DNA from: Mycobacterium asiaticum
Lineage (GTDB): Bacteria > Actinomycetota > Actinomycetes > Mycobacteriales > Mycobacteriaceae
NCBI RefSeq assembly: GCF_001673315.1
Contig: NZ_LZLQ01000055.1
Location: 1 to 64,000, forward strand
DNA length: 64,000 nucleotides
Reading direction: 5' to 3'
A model generated the notes under the pieces. The model was not told the origin of the DNA. It saw only the letters and a program-made list of their open reading frames with translations, and did no database searches. Below are positions 42,119 to 50,703 of this stretch, piece by piece. Every line of letters starts with the position of its first letter. Within the stretch, counting starts at the first letter, position 1. A program made the position numbers and the translations under genes.

Positions 42119-43353
42119 GAGTTGCTCGCAATCTGTTGCTTCAGCCACGCGGTTTCCCAAAAATTGGTGCTGTCGGCCAGCAGATCCTGGTGAGCGACTC
42201 TCAGCACTTCGCGAACGTCGGGGTGGTCCGACGGCAGCAACTCGGCCAAGTGAATGGCGTGCAGCGGGCGGCCCGCGCTCAGGTGCGCCCGCGCGCGATC
42301 CACCAGGGCGTCAGCGCCGGCCAGTTCGACCAGGTCAGCAGCGACGGCATCCAGACCCACGGGATAGAGTTCGGTGGTCGAGCGGTGGTGGAACCACCCG
42401 GAGTAGTTCTCCCAGATCGCCCGTACGTCCCAGGCCACCTTTCCATAGCCTTCGCCCACTTCGAGTTCCGCGGGTAATGCGACTTCGCGCATCAACGTCT
42501 GAACGTCCTTGCCGGCGTTCATCCCGGCGACGGTTTCATCGTGGATGTATTGGATGGCATCGCGCAATCGCGTCAGTTCGCTGTCGATACGGTCGGTGCC
42601 GGTAATCGGATCGAAGTGGCCCGTCACCAACAACTCTGGCTGCAGTTGCCGCACTCGCTCGACTGAAGCGATGGCCGTCAGGGCGTCCCGGTAACGGTCA
42701 CCACGGATGGTGACGAGATTGGGGATGTGCCCGAACAGCGGCCCGAAAGTGTTCCCACACAGACACACTCGCTCCTCGGGCAACCACACCACCAGCGAGT
42801 CGTTGGTCTCCCCGCCCGGCACCGAGATCAGTTCCAGCCGGCGGCCGCCGACGTCCAAGGTCAGGGTGTCCTCGAAGTCGAGATCGACGACCGGGATGCT
42901 CTGCGGTGCCAGCTTTTTGGTGCCGAGACGGTGCTGGATCGCCTGAATTCCCGCGGTCAGGGTTTCCTTGAACGCGAAGGCACTGCGGCTGGCACGATAC
43001 GGGATGAGTCGTTCGTTGTCGTCTCGCCAGAGCCGCCAATTCGCCTGAGCGACAACCGTTGTATCCGAGTCCCGCACGCTGTCCAGACCACCGACGTGGT
43101 CGACGTGGCCCTGGGTGAAGATGATGTAACGCACCGGCGAGTCGTCGATGGCGTCGAAGTTGGCTCGGTGTACCGGCCCTTCGAATCCCATGCCGGTGTT
43201 GACGATCACCCGTCCGTCTTCGGTGGTCAGCAGATAAGAGTTCGACAGTCCGGGTGAACACCACAGTCCGGGGGCGATGGGCTCGGCGCGCTCGGCCGCG
43301 GCAGGCCGCATAGCATCGGCGCCCGGTCGGCTGCGGTAGACGGGTTCGGACAT
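42115..43353 (-). CDS. Metallo-beta-lactamase-fold hydrolase, alkyl-sulfatase-like
   Basis: A 412-residue protein. Start ATG 43353 follows AAGGGA; an upstream ATG at 43368 overlaps the previous stop. The first half is an MBL fold: IVNTGMGFEGP, then FTQGHVDHVGG, later VPGGETNDSLVVWLPEERVCLCGN and LLVTGHFDPITG. The second half (LTRLRDAIQYIHDETVAGMNAGKDVQTLM, WENYSGWFHHRSTTELYP) resembles the dimerisation domain of SdsA1-type alkyl sulfatases. The canonical THxHxDH motif is TQGHVDH, so the first metal His is replaced. With a sulfotransferase next door, a sulfate-ester or thioester substrate is plausible. Confidence 0.85.
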   Translation of the reverse strand: MSEPVYRSRPGADAMRPAAAERAEPIAPGLWCSPGLSNSYLLTTEDGRVIVNTGMGFEGPVHRANFDAIDDSPVRYIIFTQGHVDHVGGLDSVRDSDTTVVAQANWRLWRDDNERLIPYRASRSAFAFKETLTAGIQAIQHRLGTKKLAPQSIPVVDLDFEDTLTLDVGGRRLELISVPGGETNDSLVVWLPEERVCLCGNTFGPLFGHIPNLVTIRGDRYRDALTAIASVERVRQLQPELLVTGHFDPITGTDRIDSELTRLRDAIQYIHDETVAGMNAGKDVQTLMREVALPAELEVGEGYGKVAWDVRAIWENYSGWFHHRSTTELYPVGLDAVAADLVELAGADALVDRARAHLSAGRPLHAIHLAELLPSDHPDVREVLRVAHQDLLADSTNFWETAWLKQQIASNS

Positions 43354-43364
43354 CGTTGTTCCCT

Positions 43365-44639
43365 TCATTCGGCGCGAACGTCGAACCTGTCGTAATAGAA
43401 GTCGAACCGGCCGCGCAGTTCGTCGGGTGAGATCCCGAAATGCCGGCGCAAGTCGTAGTGGATCCGGCCATGCTTGCCGCGCGGATTGCCGTCGAGATAG
43501 CGCTGGAACCGGTCGCGCGCCGAGGCGGTCATGTCCACCCCACCGCGCCGGTAAAGGTCTTCCAGCAGCGGCATTTCATTGCCGTTGAGGTGGTGGAAGC
43601 TGATGTCGATGCTGCGCTCGGCCGGCACCAGACCGCGGTCGCGCACGACCGCGCCGAGTAACCGGTGCACGCGGTCGCTCCAGTAGTTCAGTAACCAGTC
43701 CGGCTCGATGGTGTGGCGGCGCAGTCGGTCGGAGTAGGCCATCATGGTGATCGCGGACTGGATCACCGCGACCGGGTCCCGGTGCGTGAAAACCACCGTC
43801 GCGTCCGGGAATGTGGCCATCAGCGGACCGAGTTGCTCACAGTGCTGCGGACTCTTGAGGACCCACGTGCGCGGCCCACGCAGGAAGGTCAACGCCTGCA
43901 ACACCTTTTTCATATACGCGTAATGCCGGTGTTGATCGAGGCGCAAGTAGTAGTCACGCCAATCCGGCACGCGCGCATGCCATTCTAAGACGTAGGACGC
44001 CAGGTCGAGGTCGAGGACTTCTACTTCCTCCTCGATGGCTTCGGGGTACCGGTCGTGCATGGCGGCGACAGCGGGGGCGCTGGCCATCAGCGCTTCGTGT
44101 TCCTTTTTGCTCCGCGTGTAGCGCGGATCCACTCCGCTGGTGTCCGGCCCCTGGCCGGGAGCGGGGATGGGATCCTGACTCTCCCAGTACGGAAGGGCGC
44201 GGCGACGAGGATCGGCGGCGATCAGGTTCACCAGATGCGTGGTGCCCGAACGGGGCATCCCGACGACAATGAACGGCTTTTCGATCGAAATCGACTCGAT
44301 CTCGGGGAAGCGTTTGACGAGCTCGGTCAGCGACAGCCGGTTGCGTAGCAGCCGTACCACGCGCTGTCGCAGCGTCGACCGGGTCAGCTGCCGCAGACCG
44401 TCGTCGCCTTCGATCGCCGCTACGTGCGCGCTAAGGCGCTCGGTGAATCCGTCGGTGTCGTCGAGATCAGCGACGCCCGCCTGTTCGCACGCCTCGGCGA
44501 TCATGCTGTCGATATCGAACTCGACGCGCCTGGCTTCGGTGAATGTCAGGATCTGACGCTGGACTTCGGTGAGCCGAGGCGATGTCAGATCGTCGAAGTC
44601 GATGTCTTCCAGGGTGTTGGGGGGGTCCGCAGCATTCAC
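43365..44639 (-). CDS. PAPS-dependent sulfotransferase
   Basis: A 424-residue sulfotransferase. The 5'-phosphosulfate loop is VVGMPRSGTTHLVNL (about residue 123) and the 3'-phosphate-binding region is VVFTHRDPVAVIQSA (about 278). A long N-terminal helical extension and YAYMKKVLQALTFLRGPRTWVLKSPQH in the middle are typical of mycobacterial Stf3-like/large sulfotransferases. First gene of the operon continuing with the MBL-fold, VOC and LLM genes. The acceptor is unknown. Confidence 0.92.
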   Translation of the reverse strand: MNAADPPNTLEDIDFDDLTSPRLTEVQRQILTFTEARRVEFDIDSMIAEACEQAGVADLDDTDGFTERLSAHVAAIEGDDGLRQLTRSTLRQRVVRLLRNRLSLTELVKRFPEIESISIEKPFIVVGMPRSGTTHLVNLIAADPRRRALPYWESQDPIPAPGQGPDTSGVDPRYTRSKKEHEALMASAPAVAAMHDRYPEAIEEEVEVLDLDLASYVLEWHARVPDWRDYYLRLDQHRHYAYMKKVLQALTFLRGPRTWVLKSPQHCEQLGPLMATFPDATVVFTHRDPVAVIQSAITMMAYSDRLRRHTIEPDWLLNYWSDRVHRLLGAVVRDRGLVPAERSIDISFHHLNGNEMPLLEDLYRRGGVDMTASARDRFQRYLDGNPRGKHGRIHYDLRRHFGISPDELRGRFDFYYDRFDVRAE

Positions 44640-44936
44640 GTACTACCTCCCCAGGGCGTCGTCGCCGTGACCTGGTCGAACCATAGCGCAGCGGTACCGT
44701 GCACCCCGAACTGCCCGATTCCGATCGGCAGAAAGGCAGTGTCGTGCTCGTCGTCACTACCGCCGAGGTGGCCGGCCGCAGGATTGAGTGCGGGCGAAAT
44801 GTGTTCCTGCAGTGCGGTGCTGGGATCAAACCGTGGTCAGGCGATGGATTGCAAGGCGCCTCGGAAATCGCCGGCCGCGCAGGGCATAGCAACACCAGCC
44901 CTAGCCGGGCAACAGTTGGGGCGGTAGGTTCAGCCG
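44640..44936. other. Intergenic, 297 bp, with leaderless promoter at its right end
   Basis: Upstream of both the sulfotransferase (minus) and the small protein at 44937 (plus). TAGGTT (44925-44930) ends six bases before GTG 44937. On the minus strand GGGGAGGTAG just upstream of 44639 is the sulfotransferase ribosome site. I see no gene in the rest. Confidence 0.5.
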
Positions 44937-45296
44937 GTGATAGTCGGGGCCTTTCTGGCCGAAGCTGCGGCTGCAGTGGACAACAAGCTGAACGTTTCGG
45001 GCGGTGTATTACTCCGATTCGCAGTCGATGCGAATCGTTTAGCCCAGTTTCTGCTTGTGGTGCTGACGCAGTCGGAGACCGACAGCCCGGTGCGCCGCAT
45101 CGGAGTCGAGATCCGCCCGCCGACCGAAGACGACCCGCTGAACATCGAGTTCGAGTTGCCGGAGGCCGCCATTACCGCCGAGCTCGGGTTCGCGATATTC
45201 CCCATCGAGGTAACGCTGCCCGTGGACGGCCGTTGGGTTCTGATGGTGACCGGCGGGGCGGGCATGATCTCGCTTCCGCTGATTGTGAGTGGATGA
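44937..45296 (+). CDS. Small beta-rich protein, dispersed paralogue B
   Basis: A 119-residue paralogue of the gene at 40285: IVGAFLAEAAAAVDNKLNVSGGVLLRFAV, FLLVVLTQSE, EIRPPTEDDPLNIEFELPEA and GRWVLMVTGGAGMISLPL align throughout without large gaps. GTG start follows TAGGTT. The two copies flank the sulfotransferase operon, which suggests the family and the operon may be functionally linked, or that a segment was duplicated. Confidence 0.75.
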   Translation: MIVGAFLAEAAAAVDNKLNVSGGVLLRFAVDANRLAQFLLVVLTQSETDSPVRRIGVEIRPPTEDDPLNIEFELPEAAITAELGFAIFPIEVTLPVDGRWVLMVTGGAGMISLPLIVSG

Positions 45297-45374
45297 GTGA
45301 CGGCGGGATAACAATTCCCAATCGCAAAGCGTTGCGCACCGGTAAGCCGCACCGGAGTGGAGCCCTCAGAAAAT

Positions 45375-45380
45375 TATCGT
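45375..45380 (+). promoter_or_regulatory. -10 element TATCGT, leaderless promoter
   Basis: TATCGT ends six bases before GTG 45387. It picks that codon, which gives a clean Tat-type signal peptide, over the GTG three bases earlier. Confidence 0.5.
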
Positions 45381-45386
45381 CGCGTG

Positions 45387-46523
45387 GTGCACCGTCGAAC
45401 CGCTCTGAAGCTGCCCCTGGCGCTGGCAGTCGGCACGGCTTTGACCCGGACGCCTCGCGCCTCTGCCGAAGCAGGACGCTGGTCAGCTGACCGCGCACAC
45501 AACTGGTATCAAGCGCAGGGTTGGCTGGTCGGTGTCAACTACGTCACCTCGACGGCCATTAACCAGCTCGAGATGTTCCAAGCCGGGACCTACGACCCGC
45601 GTCGTATCGATAACGAGCTGGCGGTGGCACGTTTCCACGGGTTCAATACCGTGCGAGTCTTTCTGCACGATCAACTCTGGGCTCAGGACCGCGTCGGCTT
45701 TCAGACCCGCCTGGCACAGTTCGTCGGTATCGCGGCGCGGCACGGTATCAAGCCGTTGTTCGTGTTGTTCGATTCCTGTTGGGATCCGTTCCCGAGACTG
45801 GGACGTCAGCGCGCGCCCCGTCCGGGAGTGCACAACTCCGGCTGGGTGCAGAGCCCCGGCGCCGAACACCTCGATGACCGGCGTTACGCCGCTGTCCTGT
45901 CTGACTACGTCACCGGTGTGCTGTCCCAATTCCGCAATGACGAAAGGGTTTTGGGCTGGGATTTGTGGAATGAACCCGACAACCCGGCGCGGGAGTACCG
46001 CAAGGTGGAGCGCAAAGACAAAGTAGACCGGGTGGCCGGATTGCTCCCCGAGGTCTTCCGGTGGGCACGGGCGGTCGATCCCGTTCAGCCATTGACCAGT
46101 GGTGTGTGGCAGGGCAATTGGGGAGATCCCGGGAGCCGCAGCGCGATAGCGGGGATTCAACTCGACAACGCCGACGTGATCACCTTCCACAGTTACGCTC
46201 CCCCAGGCGAATTCGAGGAACGCATCGGTGAACTGACGCCACTGGGAAGGCCGATCATCTGCACGGAGTACCTGGCGCGGTCCCTGGGCAGCACGGTGGA
46301 GGGGATTCTGCCGATTGCCCGGCGGCACAACGTAGGTGCGTTCAATTGGGGTTTGGTTGCCGGCAAAACCCAGACCTACTTCCCCTGGAGTTCGTGGGAC
46401 CGCCCTGCCACTGCTGCGCCCAAGGTCTGGTTCGCCGACCTGCTGCAACCGGATGGACGACCTTTCAAAGACGGCGAAGTGCAGTTGATCCGCAAGCTCG
46501 CCAGCGGACAGGATCGGGGTTAG
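45387..46523 (+). CDS. Secreted GH5-type glycoside hydrolase (cellulase family)
   Basis: A 378-residue exported glycosidase. The signal peptide VHRRTALKLPLALAVGTALTRTPRASA has a twin-arginine start (HRRTAL) and an Ala-x-Ala cut site. The (beta/alpha)8 domain follows: VGVNYVTSTAINQLEMF, NTVRVFLHDQLW, acid/base Glu in GWDLWNEPDNP, DVITFHSYAPPGE, and nucleophile Glu in PIICTEYLARS. This resembles GH5 endo-mannanase/cellulase-like proteins. The target could be a plant, fungal or own cell-envelope polysaccharide. Confidence 0.9.
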   Translation: MHRRTALKLPLALAVGTALTRTPRASAEAGRWSADRAHNWYQAQGWLVGVNYVTSTAINQLEMFQAGTYDPRRIDNELAVARFHGFNTVRVFLHDQLWAQDRVGFQTRLAQFVGIAARHGIKPLFVLFDSCWDPFPRLGRQRAPRPGVHNSGWVQSPGAEHLDDRRYAAVLSDYVTGVLSQFRNDERVLGWDLWNEPDNPAREYRKVERKDKVDRVAGLLPEVFRWARAVDPVQPLTSGVWQGNWGDPGSRSAIAGIQLDNADVITFHSYAPPGEFEERIGELTPLGRPIICTEYLARSLGSTVEGILPIARRHNVGAFNWGLVAGKTQTYFPWSSWDRPATAAPKVWFADLLQPDGRPFKDGEVQLIRKLASGQDRG

Positions 46524-46851
46524 ATGGGGCGGGTCGACGGCAAAGTCGTGCTGATCAGCGGCGGCGCGCAGGGCATGGGCGCCGCGCACGCCGAGTTGCT
46601 GGTGCCAGAGGGTGCGCGGGTCGGCGCACAACGTCTGGGTCAATTCGATCCACCCTGGCCTGGTGCACACCCCGCTGAGTGCGGGCGTCACCGAACAGTT
46701 CATGAAGCCCATTCCGATGCGTCGAGGCGCCGCCCCGACCGAGGTATCCAATTTCGTGGTGTTCCTGGTCAGCGATGAATCGTCGTACGCCACCGGCGCC
46801 GATTTTGTCATCGACGGCGGACTCACCTGTGGCGTGCCGAGGCCGATTTGA
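46524..46851 (+). pseudogene. Short-chain dehydrogenase remnant with internal deletion
   Basis: The ATG abuts the glycosidase stop. The first ~30 codons are a normal SDR N-terminus (MGRVDGKVVLISGGAQGMGAAHAELL). The sequence then jumps, in another frame, to an SDR C-terminus (NVWVNSIHPGLVHTPLSAGVTEQFM, PTEVSNFVVFLVSDESSYATGADFVIDGG). About 140 residues including the YxxxK active site are missing. The gene is a deletion remnant and cannot encode an active enzyme. Confidence 0.88.
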
Positions 46852-47712
46852 TCACCCGGGCGGCGGCGGTGCGCTCATCGGACGGCTGTATGCGGCTTCG
46901 ACACTGGGGCGTAGCTCGATGTCGGCGTTCCGCTTGTGTTCCTCCGGCGACAGAATCTTCAGCAGCGTGACCATCGGCAGGTAATAGGTGGCGGGCGCTC
47001 CGAGGATGTATGTCGCATTTCCTTCCACGTAAGTCGTATTCGCTGGATCATTCAGTCCGATATTGCTGTAATCACCGTGTACCTGCCGGTATTGACCCGC
47101 GCCCGCGACGAACATCGAAGCGAACCTGTTCATCCGCGCAGTGGAGTTTGCCAAGTTGGCCGGGCAATCTGCCCAGAAATCGTATTGGCGGATAACCACC
47201 TTCACGGTGTATCGCGTATCGATGGGAAAACCGGTTCCGCCATAGGCGGCCGTGCATCCGCTATTGGAGACCCGCATGCAGCCGCCATACTTCCCTTCCG
47301 GATCGCCGGTGAGAACGAAAGTGACAGACGCCGGATCGATATCGCTGCTGGGACCATAGGTGCGCAGCCAATCGTCTTCCACTTGGGCGCCTTCGCTGTG
47401 GCCGAGGACGATCTTGGGCCCGGGGATGGCGTGCAGCATGTTGTTGAGGTTGAGCGCCCCCTGATGGACGTTGCGCGCGGCAGGAAAATTGTTGTACGGC
47501 ACTTTAGCGACGACATTTGGTGCCGCGAACAACTCACCCCGCAGCCAGTTGCCTGGTAGAGAGCGAAATGCCGGGTCAAGTGTCAATACCGTCGCGCCGA
47601 CCGCGGCGACCACCTCCGCGCCGGCGCGGAGCGGTGTCAGGATCGTGATATTGGCCGCCAGGGTTAAGACCGCGGCTATTGAACTCAATGCGCGTCGTCG
47701 CACCGGCGGCAC
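46852..47712 (-). CDS. Secreted PE-PPE-domain serine hydrolase
   Basis: A 286-residue protein with an N-terminal signal peptide (RRRALSSIAAVLTLAANITILTPLRAGA), followed directly by the PE-PPE (PF08237-type) alpha/beta-hydrolase domain. The nucleophile elbow is VLGHSEGAQV. TYVEGNATYILGAPATYYLPMVTLLKIL near the end is typical. It has neither PE nor PPE N-terminal domain, so it should leave by the Sec route rather than ESX. Esterase/lipase or acyltransferase activity on envelope lipids is likely. Confidence 0.87.
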   Translation of the reverse strand: MPPVRRRALSSIAAVLTLAANITILTPLRAGAEVVAAVGATVLTLDPAFRSLPGNWLRGELFAAPNVVAKVPYNNFPAARNVHQGALNLNNMLHAIPGPKIVLGHSEGAQVEDDWLRTYGPSSDIDPASVTFVLTGDPEGKYGGCMRVSNSGCTAAYGGTGFPIDTRYTVKVVIRQYDFWADCPANLANSTARMNRFASMFVAGAGQYRQVHGDYSNIGLNDPANTTYVEGNATYILGAPATYYLPMVTLLKILSPEEHKRNADIELRPSVEAAYSRPMSAPPPPG

Positions 47713-47886
47713 CTCATGCTCCCCCGTCCGTATCGCTCATTCTCGACACGAATTAGCACCGCATACATATCATCGCCGGCGTCAAATTCTTGATTTGCTT
47801 TCACAATCGAGACTGAAATGAAGCCGTCGGTACATGCATGGACGTTACCGGCTACGGGAGTGGGTCCCGCAGTTAAAGCACTGCTT

Positions 47887-48102
47887 TCAGATCGCCCGCC
47901 ATTGATCGGGCTTCTTTTTGTCGTCCAGGTGTCGGACGCGGGCGACGTGAGGTGTATGTCCCTGCTCTTTGGCCCAACCAATAGCTTCTTGCTGGGTGTC
48001 GAACTCGGCAAGAACGCTATCCGCGTGTTCCTCCACGACGTAGTGCGAAATAGGGTCTCCGTCACGGCCTTTCGGTCGCGGTTCAACGAACACGTTCGCC
48101 AT
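47887..48102 (-). CDS. DUF2188 family small protein
   Basis: A 71-residue protein; ATG 48102 has AGAGGAGAA five bases upstream. The pattern VFVEPRPKGRDGDPISHYVVEEHADSVLAEFDTQQEAIGWAKEQGHTP matches DUF2188 (tandem-like beta strands, then Q-x-AI-x-xA). Function unknown. It overlaps the end of nhaA by 20 bases, so the two are co-translated. AAAGCA-C-TGCTTT right after the stop may form a weak terminator hairpin. Confidence 0.82.
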   Translation of the reverse strand: MANVFVEPRPKGRDGDPISHYVVEEHADSVLAEFDTQQEAIGWAKEQGHTPHVARVRHLDDKKKPDQWRAI

Positions 48103-49519
48103 CAGTTTCTCCTCTCCGGCGCTGATCGGACAACTTATGCATACCCAGCCGGGGCCGGTCCTCACAGCGGGCGACGGATTCCGACCGAATCCTCGCCTTC
48201 GTCCGGTAGGCCCGATTTCGCATTGTCAGCAGGATGCCGGCGAATAGCGCCGCGGTGAGGCTGCCGGCCAGGACTGCGAGTTTGATGTGCTGTTCACGGG
48301 CTGGGTTGTCGGCAAAGGCGATTTCACCGATAAGCAGCGAGATAGTGAAGCCGATCCCGCCGAGAAGGCCGATGCCGATGACATCGACCCATTTCATGGA
48401 CCGATCCAGTTCGGCGGGGGTCAGAGCTGCGGTGAGTGCCGCGGCACCTGTGATTCCCAACGTTTTTCCGAAGATCAGGCCCGTGACGATGCCGATAGCG
48501 ACGGGATCGCGAACGGTGTCGGCAAGGCCGTCGGATCCACCGACAGTGACCCCGGCGGTGAAGAACGCGAACAGGGGCACTGCCAGTCCGGCGGAAAGCG
48601 GCCGAAGTTGATGTTCCAGCGGTTTGGCTTGCAGACTAGCCCGCTGGCCAGCCTTGGTGTTGTTGTGGACGGGAAGGGTCAAGCCGAGCAGGACGCCGGC
48701 TATCGTCGCGTGCACCCCCGACTCGTGGACGAGATACCAGACCAAAGCGGCCAGTGGGAGCAGGATCCAGATGCTGGTGGTTCGTCGGGCTGCTACCGCA
48801 AACAGAATTAACGGGATAACTGCTGCGACTAGGGCCACCAACTTGAGTTTGTCGGTGTAGAAGACGGCGATGACGGTGACCGCGAGCAAATCGTCGACGA
48901 CTGCCAGCGTTAACAAGAAGATGCGCAGTGCATGTGGCAGGTGTGTGGAGATGGCCGCCAGCACCGGCAGCGCAAAGGCGATGTCGGTGGCGGTGGGGAT
49001 CGCCCATCCGGCCAGAGCGCCGTCGGTGTTGCCGGCGTTCAGGATGATGTAGATGGCTGCCGGAGCGACCATCCCGCCTAGTGCAGCGGCGACCGGTAGT
49101 GCTGCCCGCCGTGGGTTGCGCAGGTCGCCAGCGAGGAATTCGTGCTTGAGTTCCAGGCCGATCATGAAGAAGAAAATGGCCAGGAGCCCGTCGGCAGCCC
49201 AGTGCGCCAGGGACAGGTCCAGGTGCAGGTTGGCCGGCCCGAAGGTGGTGTCGCCGAACTGGTGGTAACTGTCCGACCATGGTGAGTTGGCCCAGATGAC
49301 GGCCGCGCTAGTGGCGACTAACAGCAGCACGCCGCTGATGGCCTCGCTGCGCAAGAGATCGGTAAGCCGTTGGAATGCGGCGCGAGGTTTTCGGTCGAGC
49401 AGGGAGCGAGATATCAAGGGCGGCAAGGGAAGACTGCTTTCAGCGGATGCCAAATGTTCGGCACAGCGACCAGGAACAGGCGGAGCTACGACTGCGGTCG
49501 GCACGCGGGGCAAGTGCAC
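48083..49519 (-). CDS. nhaA: Na+/H+ antiporter NhaA
   Basis: Inner-membrane electrogenic sodium/proton antiporter, 478 residues, about 12 spans. Signatures are FFFMIGLELKHEFLAGDL, AIPTATDIAFALPVLA, the ion-binding double Asp in LAVVDDLLAVTVIAVFYT, and GKTLGITG. The N-terminal ~45 residues (Pro/Ala-rich) and a ~45-residue charged C-terminal tail exceed the E. coli protein (about 390). The start is uncertain, and a TTG 23 codons in is possible. Supports salt and pH homeostasis; probably part of an accessory segment. Confidence 0.92.
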   Translation of the reverse strand: MHLPRVPTAVVAPPVPGRCAEHLASAESSLPLPPLISRSLLDRKPRAAFQRLTDLLRSEAISGVLLLVATSAAVIWANSPWSDSYHQFGDTTFGPANLHLDLSLAHWAADGLLAIFFFMIGLELKHEFLAGDLRNPRRAALPVAAALGGMVAPAAIYIILNAGNTDGALAGWAIPTATDIAFALPVLAAISTHLPHALRIFLLTLAVVDDLLAVTVIAVFYTDKLKLVALVAAVIPLILFAVAARRTTSIWILLPLAALVWYLVHESGVHATIAGVLLGLTLPVHNNTKAGQRASLQAKPLEHQLRPLSAGLAVPLFAFFTAGVTVGGSDGLADTVRDPVAIGIVTGLIFGKTLGITGAAALTAALTPAELDRSMKWVDVIGIGLLGGIGFTISLLIGEIAFADNPAREQHIKLAVLAGSLTAALFAGILLTMRNRAYRTKARIRSESVARCEDRPRLGMHKLSDQRRRGETDGERVR

Positions 49520-49952
49520 GCGCGAGCACCGATCAGAAGGCCTGGACCAGGCCGAGATGAGGTGAGCTATGGCCGCTGTCGTCAGCGAGGTGAGGGTGGC
49601 ACGCCGGCGAGTTTGCCGTGCGCATTGGTGCCCCAGGAGGTGGTGTAGCCGTTGGTACCGCGGGGCCGCAAATCCTTATCCGTCAACAACAACACCGCCA
49701 CGTTTCCGCGGCTGTTCGTTGCTGACCACATGCTGCCAGCGTAGCAACGGCCTCCAACGGCAGCGATCATCGTGTTATTCCGCGATGCGCTTGCTGAACT
49801 CGGCCGGCGAGATCGGTTGCGCGAGGGGCGGGCGGTGTTGGCCGTCGCACGCCCGCGTCCAAAAGCGTGAATAGTCATGAGCTTTGGCGGTGGCGAGGTG
49901 CAGCGGACCTTGCGGCGAGGCGGGTCGAAGTAGGGAAACGTCGGTTTATAGC
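49520..49952. other. 433 bp without a convincing gene
   Basis: Holds a 15-bp palindrome GGCCTGG-A-CCAGGCC (49539-49553) upstream of nhaA. A short minus-strand frame at 49582-49728 (MWSATNSRGNVAVLLLTDKD) could be a gene remnant; I do not recognise it. At 49885-49895 an 11-base match (TGGCGGTGGCG) to the 3' edge of tRNA-Ser(CGA) occurs, too short to call an attachment site. Confidence 0.4.
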
Positions 49953-50342
49953 TCAGTGCTGTCGTAACAATGCTTGGTGAGCAGCTTCGAAGTGTGTGTC
50001 GAAAAGCGCTTTGCGCCAGGCCCACCAAGTTTCCGGTCCTGCATCTGGTGACGGCGTTCTTAATCCGTCATTTACCTCGCTTAGCGCCAACATGAATCGC
50101 CACTTCTTCGAATGGTTGATGAGCCCGAACTCGTTTGGCGCATTGAGCGGGGCCAGCATGAAGTCGATGCCGCCCTCACGCGCTGACCAGCAGACCTGCA
50201 GTTTGCATTCGCTGCCGCGGTAGTAGACCGCCCAGGCAGGTCTCTTTCGGTACCAGACAGCGTCATCGGCCTCGTCAAGTTGAAATCCGCGACCAGTAAG
50301 CGCGGGTCCCATAACCTGATTCAGGTCGTCAATGGCCGCCAC
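49953..50342 (-). CDS. Hypothetical protein, 129 residues
   Basis: GTG start at 50342 with GAGGA about ten bases upstream. The sequence is rich in Trp (VWYRKRPAWAVYYRGSECKLQVCWSAREGGIDFMLAPLNAPNEFGL...) and looks like a compact alpha/beta fold, as in small immunity or cargo-binding proteins. No family recognised. Lower GC at third positions than the flanking core genes suggests recent acquisition. Confidence 0.5.
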   Translation of the reverse strand: MAAIDDLNQVMGPALTGRGFQLDEADDAVWYRKRPAWAVYYRGSECKLQVCWSAREGGIDFMLAPLNAPNEFGLINHSKKWRFMLALSEVNDGLRTPSPDAGPETWWAWRKALFDTHFEAAHQALLRQH

Positions 50343-50663
50343 TATCGACCGTCCTCATCGACCCACGCATTACTGATGCGGATCTACCCATACTTGACGG
50401 CGTTCTGGTTTGTAGGTAATGGAATCTCAGATTCCGAAGATATCTTTTCGCCAGAAACCTCGTCAACAGTAGCGAAACCCGTCTGGCAAGACGCACGCGA
50501 TACGCGGTACATGGTTCTCCATTCGGGTGCGAAGAAACCTTTATCGACTTGCCAACCGAGGTTATTCATGGCTTGATCTCGCCGCCTGGGCAGCCATTCG
50601 TTTGCCGACATCAGAGCTGTGGCACTCGGACTGTCGCGCATCACGGTCCGATTTATGAATTTA
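50343..50663. other. AT-richer stretch without a supported gene
   Basis: Two overlapping short frames exist on opposite strands (about 50280-50576 plus and 50384-50644 minus), but neither has a ribosome site or recognisable sequence. Base composition is clearly less GC-rich than the core genome. Probably a decayed part of the accessory segment. Confidence 0.4.
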
Positions 50664-50695
50664 ACTCGGACTAACGCTAGAGTTAGTCCGAGTTA
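50664..50695. promoter_or_regulatory. 13-bp-arm palindrome directly before the fic gene
   Basis: AACTCGGACTAAC (50664-50676) and GTTAGTCCGAGTT (50683-50695) are perfect inverted arms six bases apart. The right arm touches the ribosome site AGGAG (50696-50700) of the Fic gene. It could be an operator bound by the Fic protein's own winged helix, or an mRNA hairpin that hides the ribosome site. Confidence 0.8.
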
Positions 50696-50703
50696 GGAGA
50701 GCG

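Noticed and set aside
50280-50644. Two overlapping opposite-strand small frames before fic
   Set aside because: No ribosome site, no recognisable protein and conflicting strands; left as unassigned sequence.
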